Shown here piece after piece: positions 1-7,296 of a DNA stretch of 8,244 nt (position 1 is its first letter; every line of letters begins with the position of its first letter). This stretch comes from Campylobacterales bacterium (lineage in GTDB: Bacteria; Campylobacterota; Campylobacteria; Campylobacterales; JALSKU01): the NCBI GenBank assembly GCA_027038235.1, contig JALVXV010000250.1, positions 1 through 8,244 on the forward strand, read 5' to 3'. Under the pieces are notes generated by a model. That model was not told the DNA's origin. It worked only from the letters and a program-made list of their open reading frames with translations, and ran no database searches. The position numbers and the translations under genes are program-made.

Positions 1-2046
1 CCCTTTGTATATCTCAATATTAGTAAAACTGTTACCATAATTTTTATCAATTTTTTGAACAATTTGCATAGCTAAATCATATTTTTTCATACTATAGAGT
101 GCAAAGAATTTATAATATAGGGATTTGTAAATAAAATCCTTTATCTTAAAAGTTGTTGCAAGAGTACCCATATCATCAGCTATTAGATTTAGCTCTTTGA
201 AAGAGTGTGTTTTTAATAGGGACTTTGCTGCTATATCTAACCAGTTAAGCCTATCTTTTGTCTCTAGATTTTTATTTTTTAGCATCTCTTTACTTAGATC
301 TATAGCCTTTTGATAGTTGTAAGTTTGGATATAACAGGTTGCTAGCTCTTTTTTATTGGATACGATAGTTAAATTGTACTCATCTATATACTTAATAGCC
401 TCGATACAATCTACCCTTTTTAGCGATGAGATAGTCAAGGAGAGTGCTGCCTCTTTTTTTAATTTTTCAACCGCCTTTTTATCTTTCAAATTTATTTCCA
501 ACCTATTTAAAACAAGTAGGGCTTCCTTATATCTCTTCTCTTTTATAAGAGCTTTTGCTTTTAGCATATTAGCCTTTTTATATATTTCTCCACTTTTATA
601 TTTTGATATAAGTTTGTCATAATATTTTATAAGTTTTGTAGTACTATTTTCATCTATATTAAAAAACATGCCATCAAGACTCTTTTTAACCTCATCTACA
701 TAGTTGCCATATTTGTATAAAGAGAGATATTTTTTGTAGTAAAATGATGCCTTTTTGTAATTTTTTATTTTAGCATAAATATCACCAATACTTTTTAAAA
801 CCAACTCCTTAAAATCGGGCTCCCTCTTAAGTTTAGGTAGAAGTTTTTCAAGAATTTTTATAGCCATATCATTGATACCATTTGCACTTAAATTTATGGC
901 TAAGTCATAGGCTTTTTGGTGATCATTTAGTAAAAAATCACTGTTTGCACTAATAATTTTTTCAAGATAAATTTTAGCTTTTTTATACCTTTTTGTCATC
1001 ATATAAATATCAGCTAATTTTTTTGCAGCTATTGAGGCTACATTTATATCTTTTGTAGAGTATAAAACATCTTTATACAATTTTATTGCTTTTTGCTTTT
1101 GATTTTTTGCATATAGACTATCAGCAAAGGTTATGATACCTAGCTGTGTATATTTGCTCTTTGGATGTTCAGTTATTAGGATATCAAAAAAGTATTTAGC
1201 ATCACTATTTTGTCCAAGATTTTGATATGATGAGGCGATATAGTATAGAACTTCGGGAATATTTTGATTGGAAGAGAACTTTTTGATCCATTTTTTGCCA
1301 AGCTTGATGATCAAATCATAGCTTACTTCCTCTCCATCTAAACTCTCTTTTTTTGATATAAGCATCTTGTAAATAGCTCTAATATAATAGAGCATAAAAT
1401 CATTTACAAATATAGAACTAGGATAGTTTTTCAATGCTTTTTTGCTCTCAAGGATTACAAATTTATATCTTTTTTTATCATAATCACTTTTAATAGATAG
1501 ATAGCTATTAATATCTTTACTACTATTTAGATAACTTATTGGTGTTCCACTAAGATCAAGTGCTCCTATGCTTGGTGTTAACTCTTTTAAAAACTCTACA
1601 GGGAAGTCTATACCATCTATTTTGCTACTGCTTTTTAAAAAGAGCCTATCTTTATAAAAGAGAAATATCCAATGCTTTGCATATTTGATACTTCTGTTTG
1701 TGATACTCCTTTTTTTATAAAGTGGAGTATTGATATTGAAAACTTTTACACTCTGCTTTGGTTTTATCACTAGTAGAGTAAAGTTGCCCTGCTTTTTTAT
1801 GTAAAATTCAAGAGATTTTGCTCTTTTTGGTTCGATATCTATATCTATCTTGCCCTCTATTTTGCATATATACTCATCTTGATTTATACTAATGCTTCTT
1901 TTGTTGCAAGTAAAGGGCTTTGTGTGGGTTATATGTAGTACATAGATAAAATATTTATTCTCTTTTGTACTATTTAGCTTTATAGTCAAAGCACCACTTT
2001 GACTAACAAAAAACAAAAGAAAAATAGATAGAAATATATGTTTCAT
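1..2046 (-). CDS. pflA: PflA-like periplasmic TPR protein of the flagellar motor (C-terminus cut off by window edge)
   Basis: In Campylobacter and Helicobacter, PflA is an exported scaffold protein that, with PflB, forms part of the large periplasmic disks around the flagellar motor; mutants build flagella that do not turn. Here the frame opens at ATG 2046 and stays open for 682 codons to base 1. The Campylobacter protein is about 790 residues, so roughly the last 100 are probably missing. Residues 1-19 look like a Sec signal peptide (MKH, a Phe/Leu/Ile core, then SQSGA). Residues 20 to about 165 are polar and beta-rich, fitting the N-terminal beta domain of PflA. From about 200 onward the protein is alpha-helical with TPR-like helix pairs, clearest at about 264-297, 302-335, 339-372, 417-450 and 489-522, several with a Tyr/Lys-Lys-Ala turn. 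Cysteines are at 47, 61, 546 and 570. It lies directly downstream of nuoN, as in C. jejuni and H. pylori. No Shine-Dalgarno sequence precedes the start. The identification rests on synteny plus architecture; a different exported TPR protein is the main alternative. Confidence 0.8.
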   Translation of the reverse strand, partial: MKHIFLSIFLLFFVSQSGALTIKLNSTKENKYFIYVLHITHTKPFTCNKRSISINQDEYICKIEGKIDIDIEPKRAKSLEFYIKKQGNFTLLVIKPKQSVKVFNINTPLYKKRSITNRSIKYAKHWIFLFYKDRLFLKSSSKIDGIDFPVEFLKELTPSIGALDLSGTPISYLNSSKDINSYLSIKSDYDKKRYKFVILESKKALKNYPSSIFVNDFMLYYIRAIYKMLISKKESLDGEEVSYDLIIKLGKKWIKKFSSNQNIPEVLYYIASSYQNLGQNSDAKYFFDILITEHPKSKYTQLGIITFADSLYAKNQKQKAIKLYKDVLYSTKDINVASIAAKKLADIYMMTKRYKKAKIYLEKIISANSDFLLNDHQKAYDLAINLSANGINDMAIKILEKLLPKLKREPDFKELVLKSIGDIYAKIKNYKKASFYYKKYLSLYKYGNYVDEVKKSLDGMFFNIDENSTTKLIKYYDKLISKYKSGEIYKKANMLKAKALIKEKRYKEALLVLNRLEINLKDKKAVEKLKKEAALSLTISSLKRVDCIEAIKYIDEYNLTIVSNKKELATCYIQTYNYQKAIDLSKEMLKNKNLETKDRLNWLDIAAKSLLKTHSFKELNLIADDMGTLATTFKIKDFIYKSLYYKFFALYSMKKYDLAMQIVQKIDKNYGNSFTNIEIYKG

Positions 2047-2052
2047 AAGGAT

Positions 2053-2061
2053 ATTATATCA
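2053..2061 (-). promoter_or_regulatory. Extended -10 promoter element for pflA, predicting a leaderless or near-leaderless transcript
   Basis: Read on the minus strand, bases 2061 to 2053 spell TGATATAAT, a perfect extended -10 (TGN plus TATAAT). With the hexamer at -12 to -7, +1 falls on base 2046, the A of the pflA ATG. There is no good -35: the hexamer 17 nt upstream is TTTTGC. Campylobacterota housekeeping promoters are known to lack a conserved -35. The absence of a Shine-Dalgarno sequence before pflA fits a leaderless mRNA. In AT-rich DNA a chance TATAAT is common, but the exact TGN extension and the spacing make this better than random. Confidence 0.55.
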
Positions 2062-2063
2062 TA

Positions 2064-2096
2064 ACTTTGCCTATGGCAAAAATCCATAGACAAAGT
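2064..2096 (-). terminator. Hairpin after nuoN, possible weak terminator or 3'-end stabiliser of the nuo mRNA
   Basis: Minus-strand arms ACTTTGTCTATGG (2096-2084) and CCATAGGCAAAGT (2076-2064) pair over 13 bp with a single G-U wobble (2090 with 2070). They enclose a 7-nt loop, ATTTTTG. The hairpin begins 10 nt after the nuoN stop codon. What follows is TATGATATAAT rather than a run of T, so it is not a classic factor-independent terminator in this direction. It could slow or partly stop transcription, protect the 3' end of the nuo message, or be a processing point. The 3' arm lies in the spacer and upstream region of the predicted pflA promoter. Confidence 0.5.
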
Positions 2097-2106
2097 AGTT
2101 TATGCA

Positions 2107-3594
2107 TTAAAATCCACTTGCTACAATATATGAATTGATCATCTCTAAAAATGGCTCTATGGTAAATATGGCCAAAATAGTAACTGCAGCAGAAAACCCA
2201 ACTATAGTTTTTAGAGCTGTAGAGGCATTTTTCATATAGGCTATATTTGCTTTTTTATCTGGCTCTTTTAAAAACATAAATACTACCAATTTCAAGTAAT
2301 AGTATGCAGCTATAGCACTGTTGATGACCATCAATATAGCTAAAAATGTGTTGCCGCTATTTATAATAGCTCCTAAAAGATATAGTTTTCCCCAAAATAG
2401 TGCAAATGGAGGCACACCAGCAAGTGAGAGCATAAAGATAGCCATTATAGTAGCAGCTATAGGTTTTATAGTAACCATTCCTGCAAATTTTTGATATGGA
2501 TGGTCATATTTAGCACTAAATTCGCTTCTTTTATATCTGCTTATCCAAAGCATTGCAAATGCTCCAAGATTTGTAAAGGTAAACATTATCCAGTATAAAA
2601 ATAAAGCATTATGAGCCTCAGTAGTATCTACTAAAACTGCTGTCATGACAAAACCCGCATGGCTAATAGAGCTATAAGCTAACATTCTTTTTACACTATC
2701 TTGGACAAGTGCCATGATATTGGCAAATGTCATCGTAACTATGATAATGACATATAGCACATTGTGAACCCACACATTTCCAGCAGATATAAATATATCA
2801 AAAAATCTCAAAGCTACTATAAGTCCAGCTATTTTTGGAACTATTGAGATATATCCAGCAGTTGCAGCACTAGCTCCCTCATAGACATCAGGCACCCAAG
2901 TGTGAAATGGGATAAAAGAGAGTTTAAACCCAAGAGCTGCAAACATAAATGCTACCGCTCCAAGAAGTCCTAATTGAGTAGCAAAATCGCCACTTGCAAC
3001 TACTTTTGCTATATTGTGTAGCTCTATGCTTCCGGTCGTAGCATATAAAAGCATTGCTGAAAATACAAAAAATCCAGCAGCTAAGGCTCCCATAGTAAAA
3101 TATTTAATGGCTGCTTCAAATGATTTTTCTAAATTGTGAAGAGCAATGATGGTATAAAGTGATAAACTTGCTGTTTCCAATCCGATAAATATTAGCATCA
3201 AATTGTCAGTTGCTACCATAAATTGAAATCCAGCAGTCATAAATAAAAATAGAGCAAAAAATTCAGGGTGTGAATACTCATGGAACCTTCTTGAAGTAAG
3301 TGCAAGTGGGATAAAAAGCATAGAGGCAACAAGTATAATAATCTGTCCTAAAGTTGCTATACCATCTGAGAGTATCATTCCAAGCATTCCTCGACTTGGA
3401 CCACTATATCCCAATACCACACCAAGGTCAATAACAAGTATCAAAATACTAAGTATTACATAAAGACTTTTTGATAGATTTTTATTTATCAAATCTATAC
3501 AGAGTATGCCAAGCCCTCCTACAATTACTATAATCATAGGCATAAGAGTGCTAAGATGAAGTGTATCTAGGCTTATAGAAATTGTTTGTAACAT
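2107..3594 (-). CDS. nuoN: NADH-quinone oxidoreductase subunit N (complex I antiporter-like membrane subunit)
   Basis: NuoN is one of three Mrp-antiporter-like proton-channel subunits in the membrane arm of complex I; it lies closest to NuoK and the quinone-binding end. The 495-residue protein is hydrophobic throughout, of normal family length, with about 14 membrane segments. Conserved charged residues are where the family needs them: Glu140 in the GLE motif of TM5, Lys164, Lys224 before the FIPFHTWVPDVYEG motif, Lys254 in the broken helix TM8 region, and Lys403 in FWGKLYL. These correspond to E. coli NuoN E133, K158, K217, K247 and K395. The start ATG overlaps the last base of the nuoM stop (TAATG) and has a strong Shine-Dalgarno sequence, so N is translationally coupled to M. 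It is the last nuo gene of the operon. Nothing suggests a defect. Confidence 0.97.
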   Translation of the reverse strand: MLQTISISLDTLHLSTLMPMIIVIVGGLGILCIDLINKNLSKSLYVILSILILVIDLGVVLGYSGPSRGMLGMILSDGIATLGQIIILVASMLFIPLALTSRRFHEYSHPEFFALFLFMTAGFQFMVATDNLMLIFIGLETASLSLYTIIALHNLEKSFEAAIKYFTMGALAAGFFVFSAMLLYATTGSIELHNIAKVVASGDFATQLGLLGAVAFMFAALGFKLSFIPFHTWVPDVYEGASAATAGYISIVPKIAGLIVALRFFDIFISAGNVWVHNVLYVIIIVTMTFANIMALVQDSVKRMLAYSSISHAGFVMTAVLVDTTEAHNALFLYWIMFTFTNLGAFAMLWISRYKRSEFSAKYDHPYQKFAGMVTIKPIAATIMAIFMLSLAGVPPFALFWGKLYLLGAIINSGNTFLAILMVINSAIAAYYYLKLVVFMFLKEPDKKANIAYMKNASTALKTIVGFSAAVTILAIFTIEPFLEMINSYIVASGF

Positions 3595-5120
3595 TATTTT
3601 GCCTCCTTAGCTTTTTTTGCCACTTGAAGTCTCTCCTTGGCTTCAGGGGTTTTGGCTTTTAATTGCATAAGATGGAGCATCTTATTAACACTTGTATCAA
3701 TAGGGGTTAAAATAGGCTTTGGATAGACACCAAGCCAAATAACAACCACTACCAAAGGAACAAGTGCAAGTAACTCTTTTGAGTTTAAATCTTTTAATTT
3801 TTCATTCTCTTTACTTTTAGATTTGCCAAAAAATGACTCTCTAAAAAGATTTAGCATATAAACTGCACCCAAAATGATACCAGTGCCTCCAAGTGCGGTC
3901 ATAATAGGTGAAACCCTATAAAAACCAACTAGTGATAAAAACTCTCCTACAAATCCCATAGTTAGCGGAAGTCCTACTGATGCCATCATCATGATACCAA
4001 ATATAGTAGCATATTTTGGCATTTGTGATGCAAGTCCTCCAAATTCACTCATAAGTTTTGTATGTCTTCTATCATATATCACACCAACTAGCATAAATAA
4101 AGCACCACTAACAACTCCATGGCTTAACATAAAAAATATAGATCCTGTAATACCCTCAGCATTAAGTGCAAAGGTTCCTAAGACTATGACACCCATATGA
4201 GAGATAGAGCTATAGGCTATGACTTGTTTCATATCTTTTTGGGCAAAGGCTACCATTGCGGTATAGATGATCATAACAAGAGCTAAGATAGCTATAAATG
4301 GGGTAAAATAGACAGAGGCATCAGGAAAGAGAGGCAAAGAGAATCTTACAAAACCATAAGTTCCCATCTTTAGCAAAACCGCTGCTAATATTACAGAGCC
4401 AATTGTAGGTGCTTGACCATGGGCATATGGAAGCCAGGTGTGAAATGGAAACATTGGAACTTTGATAGCAAATCCAATAAAAAATGCTACAAAGAGTAGG
4501 ATTTGCAAGTGAACAGGGATAACTAAAAGTTGCCAATCAGTTATAGAAAATGTCCAAACACCTGTAACTGAGTGAAAGTAGTTTGCAAGATACAATATAC
4601 CAATAAGCATAATAAGTGAACCTGCAAATGTATATAGGAAAAATTTAACTGCAGCATAAACTCTTAGCTTACCTCCCCAAGCTCCTATGATATATAGCAT
4701 AGGTACAAGTGAAAGCTCCCAAAATAGATAAAAAACAATCACATCCAATGCACTAAATACCCCTACCATTGTCATCTCTAAGACAAGTATAGTTACAACA
4801 AGATTTTTTATATCTTTTTGAATATTTAAAGCTATCAAAGAGATCATAGTCATAAATGTACTTAATATTATAAGAAATAAAGATATACCATCTACACCTA
4901 TATGATAGTTTATCCCATAGGAGCTAATTAGTGGATGGTACTCTACAAATTGAAAATTGTTGCCATTTGGGTTGTAATTAAACCATAAAGCAAGAGAGAG
5001 TAAAAATTCGACAGTTGCTATGGAGATACCGTAAGCTTTTATGCTATCTTTGCTTACAATAAAGCCTAAAACCCCTGCAAATAGAGGAAAAAATATAATT
5101 AATGATAATAAGTGATCCAT
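3594..5120 (-). CDS. nuoM: NADH-quinone oxidoreductase subunit M (complex I antiporter-like membrane subunit)
   Basis: NuoM is the middle antiporter-like subunit of the complex I membrane arm and pumps one of the translocated protons. Counting from ATG 5120 it has 508 residues, matching the roughly 509 of E. coli. Channel residues are present: Glu135 in FWELSLVPM, Lys220 in KVPMFPFHTWLPYAHGQAPT, Lys251 in LLKMGTYG, His334 in FMLSHGVVSG and Glu393 in GFVGEF. The C-terminal 25 residues after the last membrane segment are rich in Lys, Ala and Glu. An in-frame TTG at 5123 lies one codon upstream, but the ATG is preferred: AAAGGAG is 6 nt from the ATG and only 3 nt from the TTG. It starts 11 nt after nuoL and overlaps nuoN by one base, so it is part of the same transcript. 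Confidence 0.97.
   Translation of the reverse strand: MDHLLSLIIFFPLFAGVLGFIVSKDSIKAYGISIATVEFLLSLALWFNYNPNGNNFQFVEYHPLISSYGINYHIGVDGISLFLIILSTFMTMISLIALNIQKDIKNLVVTILVLEMTMVGVFSALDVIVFYLFWELSLVPMLYIIGAWGGKLRVYAAVKFFLYTFAGSLIMLIGILYLANYFHSVTGVWTFSITDWQLLVIPVHLQILLFVAFFIGFAIKVPMFPFHTWLPYAHGQAPTIGSVILAAVLLKMGTYGFVRFSLPLFPDASVYFTPFIAILALVMIIYTAMVAFAQKDMKQVIAYSSISHMGVIVLGTFALNAEGITGSIFFMLSHGVVSGALFMLVGVIYDRRHTKLMSEFGGLASQMPKYATIFGIMMMASVGLPLTMGFVGEFLSLVGFYRVSPIMTALGGTGIILGAVYMLNLFRESFFGKSKSKENEKLKDLNSKELLALVPLVVVVIWLGVYPKPILTPIDTSVNKMLHLMQLKAKTPEAKERLQVAKKAKEAK
3602..3608 (-). promoter_or_regulatory. Strong ribosome binding site of nuoN inside the nuoM coding end
   Basis: Minus-strand AAGGAGG, a full match to the anti-Shine-Dalgarno sequence, lies 7 nt before the nuoN ATG. 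It is embedded in the last codons of nuoM (Lys-Glu-Ala-Lys). Together with the TAATG stop-start overlap it fixes the nuoN start and implies reinitiation by ribosomes finishing nuoM. Confidence 0.85.
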
Positions 5121-5126
5121 CAACCG

Positions 5127-5133
5127 CTCCTTT
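5127..5133 (-). promoter_or_regulatory. Ribosome binding site that decides the nuoM start
   Basis: Minus-strand AAAGGAG overlaps the nuoL stop codon (TAA at 5134-5132). Its 6-nt spacing to ATG 5120 is normal, whereas the in-frame TTG at 5123 would be only 3 nt away. This argues that nuoM begins at the ATG and that the protein starts Met-Asp-His. Confidence 0.8.
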
Positions 5134-6991
5134 ACTTAGCCGGATAAAATATAACTGCTAAAAGTAGCAACACCAATAGACCAAAGACCATAAGTCTTAG
5201 CATATTTGATAGGTTGCCACTTTGCATAACTCTTGCTTTATCACCACCCTTATAAAGCACTTTAGCGATAGCATCAACACTCATATCAACTACCGCGACA
5301 TCAACTTTTTGCCATAAAAATTCAGATATTATCATATATGGTTTTACTATACATCTATTGTAAAAATCTGGTATATAGTATTGATTGATCAATAATTTGT
5401 AGATAGGATACTCCTCTACATCTTTGCTAAAGCCACCTGTGCTATACTTATAAACTGCATATAAAATACCACTTATAGCAATACCTAAAGTGATTACTAC
5501 CAATATATAACTCATAAAGTGGGGCTCAATTTCTGGCTCAAACTTTGGTAAAAACTCTGTAACAAAGTGGAAAAACTTGTGTTCGCTAAAGCCACCAAAT
5601 GTTGCAAAGAGTGCTAAAGGAGCCATAGCCCAAAGCATAAATGCTTTTGCTTCATGAGGATGAAAACCATAATTTTTATACTTCTCTTTGCCAAAAAAGA
5701 CAAGCATTACAAGCCTAAAGCTATAAAATGCTGTCATTCCTGCTCCTATCCATAGCATCGCCCAAAGTATATAGGCATGTTCGCTAAAAGCAACTTCTAA
5801 AATTTTATCTTTACTAAAAAATCCTGCAAATGGATAGATACCAGCAAGTGCTAATGAAGCTATAGTCATAATGATCATTGTCCACTTCATTTTATCACCA
5901 AGTCCACCCATCTTTTGGATATTTAGCTCATCATCCATCGCATGCATGACATTTCCCGCTCCTAAAAAGAGCACTGATTTGAAAAATGCATGAGTCATGA
6001 GGTGAAAAAGTGCTACCCAATAAGCCCCCAAGCCTCCTGCTACAAACATGTAGCCCAACTGTGAGAGGGTAGAGTAGGCAATGATCTTTTTTAAGTCATT
6101 ATGAACCAAAGCCATAGAGGCAGCAAAAACTGCTACAAATGCCCCAAGAGTTGCTATAAAAAAGCTAACCTCTGGAATTAGTGAAAATACTTGATTGGCT
6201 CTTATGACTAAAAATACACCTGCAGTTACCATAGTAGCTGCATGGATAAGAGCTGAGACTGGAGTAGGACCCTCCATGGCATCTGCTAACCATGTGTGAA
6301 ATGGAAATTGGGCTGATTTACCCATAGCACCAATAAATAGAAATATCCCAATAAGTGTAACAGTTGTGAAGCTTAAAGAGTTAACTTTTGCAAAAACTTC
6401 ATCATATTGTAAACTTCCTGTATTCCAATATATCAAAAAGATACCAATAAGCATACCAAGATCAGCAACTCTATTCATGATAAAAGCCTCATTAGCTGCC
6501 CAAGAGGCACTATCTTTATGATACCAAAACCCAATAAGTAGCCATGAGCAAAGTCCGACACCTTCCCAGCCTATAAAAAGTCCCAAAAAGTTATCACTCA
6601 TTACAAGAATAAGCATAGAGAAGACAAATAGTGATAGATAGACAAAAAATCTATTAAATGATTTATCATGATCCATATATCCAATAGAGTAGATATGTAT
6701 CATAGCTGAAACAAATGTAACTGTTACCATCATAATAGCTGAAACTTGGTCAACTACAAAACCAAAAGGTACATTAAGTCCACCTGCACTTATCCAATCC
6801 ATAAGTTTTATATGATATGTATGCTCTGCATCAACACTTGATAAAAGATAAATAGCACTAAAAGCTGATACCAAAAGCATAATGGATGCAAAGATACCTG
6901 TAATAAGCTTTTTCTCTTTCTCTCCAAATAGTGCTGCAAAGAGTGATCCTATCAAGGGAGCAAATAGTGTGATATAGATATATTTTTCCAT
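5132..6991 (-). CDS. nuoL: NADH-quinone oxidoreductase subunit L (distal antiporter-like subunit with lateral helix)
   Basis: NuoL is the outermost antiporter-like subunit of the complex I membrane arm. The 619-residue protein has about 16 membrane segments and the family's hallmarks: Glu143 in GLFIGWEGVGLCSWLLIGFW, Lys225 in GKSAQFPFHTWLADAMEGPTP, His250 in SALIHAATMVTAG, His334 and Lys338 in THAFFKSVLFLGAGNV, and Lys394/Asp395 in FFSKDKIL. These match the E. coli residues E144, K229, H254, H338, K342, K399 and D400. Residues from about 525 to 590 are the long amphipathic lateral helix that runs along NuoM and NuoN, followed by a last membrane anchor (about 596-616) rich in Leu and Val. It starts 2 nt after the nuoK stop, with GAGGGGGT as the likely ribosome binding site. 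The length is close to E. coli NuoL (about 613), and no truncation or frameshift is visible. Confidence 0.98.
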   Translation of the reverse strand: MEKYIYITLFAPLIGSLFAALFGEKEKKLITGIFASIMLLVSAFSAIYLLSSVDAEHTYHIKLMDWISAGGLNVPFGFVVDQVSAIMMVTVTFVSAMIHIYSIGYMDHDKSFNRFFVYLSLFVFSMLILVMSDNFLGLFIGWEGVGLCSWLLIGFWYHKDSASWAANEAFIMNRVADLGMLIGIFLIYWNTGSLQYDEVFAKVNSLSFTTVTLIGIFLFIGAMGKSAQFPFHTWLADAMEGPTPVSALIHAATMVTAGVFLVIRANQVFSLIPEVSFFIATLGAFVAVFAASMALVHNDLKKIIAYSTLSQLGYMFVAGGLGAYWVALFHLMTHAFFKSVLFLGAGNVMHAMDDELNIQKMGGLGDKMKWTMIIMTIASLALAGIYPFAGFFSKDKILEVAFSEHAYILWAMLWIGAGMTAFYSFRLVMLVFFGKEKYKNYGFHPHEAKAFMLWAMAPLALFATFGGFSEHKFFHFVTEFLPKFEPEIEPHFMSYILVVITLGIAISGILYAVYKYSTGGFSKDVEEYPIYKLLINQYYIPDFYNRCIVKPYMIISEFLWQKVDVAVVDMSVDAIAKVLYKGGDKARVMQSGNLSNMLRLMVFGLLVLLLLAVIFYPAK

Positions 6992-6993
6992 CT

Positions 6994-7296
6994 CTACCCC
7001 CTCATGCTTTGCATACTATCAAGATCAATGGTTGATTTTCTTTTGTACCAAAGAACCAATAGTCCAAGTCCTACGGCAACCTCACTTGCTGCAACCGCAA
7101 TGATAAAAAATGCAAACATTTGACCTGTCATATCATGAAATTCTCTTGAAATAGCGACAAAACCGATATTGACTGCATTTAAAAGAATCTCTGTAGAGAA
7201 AAAAAGCATCAAAAGATTTTTCCTTCTTATTATTCCTATAAGTCCTATACTAAATAGTATGGAGCTAATCACTAAATAGTGTGTTAAGGTTATCAT
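6994..7296 (-). CDS. nuoK: NADH-quinone oxidoreductase subunit K
   Basis: NuoK is the small three-helix subunit that, with NuoJ, forms the fourth proton path and connects the quinone site to the antiporter-like subunits. The protein has exactly 100 residues, as in E. coli, with three membrane segments at about 6-22, 28-50 and 60-83. The two essential buried glutamates are at the same positions as in E. coli: Glu36 (FSTEILLNAVN) and Glu72 (AASEVAVGLGLL). Arg24, Arg25 and Lys26 form the basic cytoplasmic loop. The start ATG overlaps the nuoJ stop as ATGA, and the stop is 2 nt before nuoL, so the three genes are translationally coupled. Confidence 0.98.
   Translation of the reverse strand: MITLTHYLVISSILFSIGLIGIIRRKNLLMLFFSTEILLNAVNIGFVAISREFHDMTGQMFAFFIIAVAASEVAVGLGLLVLWYKRKSTIDLDSMQSMRG
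6996..7003 (-). promoter_or_regulatory. Ribosome binding site of nuoL (GAGGGGGT), overlapping the end of nuoK
   Basis: Minus-strand GAGGGGGT lies 4 nt before the nuoL ATG and overlaps the last codons and the first base of the nuoK stop. The same octamer occurs before nuoK. GAGG can pair with the 16S rRNA tail; the extra G bases depart from the AAGGAG type used for nuoJ, nuoM and nuoN. Confidence 0.65.

Noticed and set aside
356..622. Plus-strand open frame of 88 codons
   Set aside because: It lies wholly opposite the PflA-like gene, shows a Phe/Ser/Leu-rich composition typical of the complement of Lys-rich coding, and has no ribosome binding site or recognisable domain.
2047..2106. Sigma-54 or sigma-28 flagellar promoter for pflA
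   Set aside because: No GG-N10-GC pair and no sigma-28-like -10 box were found in the gap; the only GG...GC arrangement has a 6-nt spacing. The housekeeping extended -10 is the only good match.
3991..4200. Plus-strand open frame of 69 codons
   Set aside because: Antisense shadow of nuoM, which is unambiguous in the other strand.
4321..4536. Second minus-strand frame of 71 codons inside nuoM
   Set aside because: Out-of-frame shadow of nuoM with no recognisable domain; the nuoM frame carries all the family motifs there.
2900..6304. The 11-mer gtgtgaaatgg found three times on the plus strand (2900-2910, 4438-4448, 6294-6304)
   Set aside because: Each copy encodes the Pro-Phe-His-Thr-Trp motif (PFHTW, by reverse complement) shared by the paralogous NuoN, NuoM and NuoL, so it is explained by common ancestry and codon choice rather than by a regulatory repeat.
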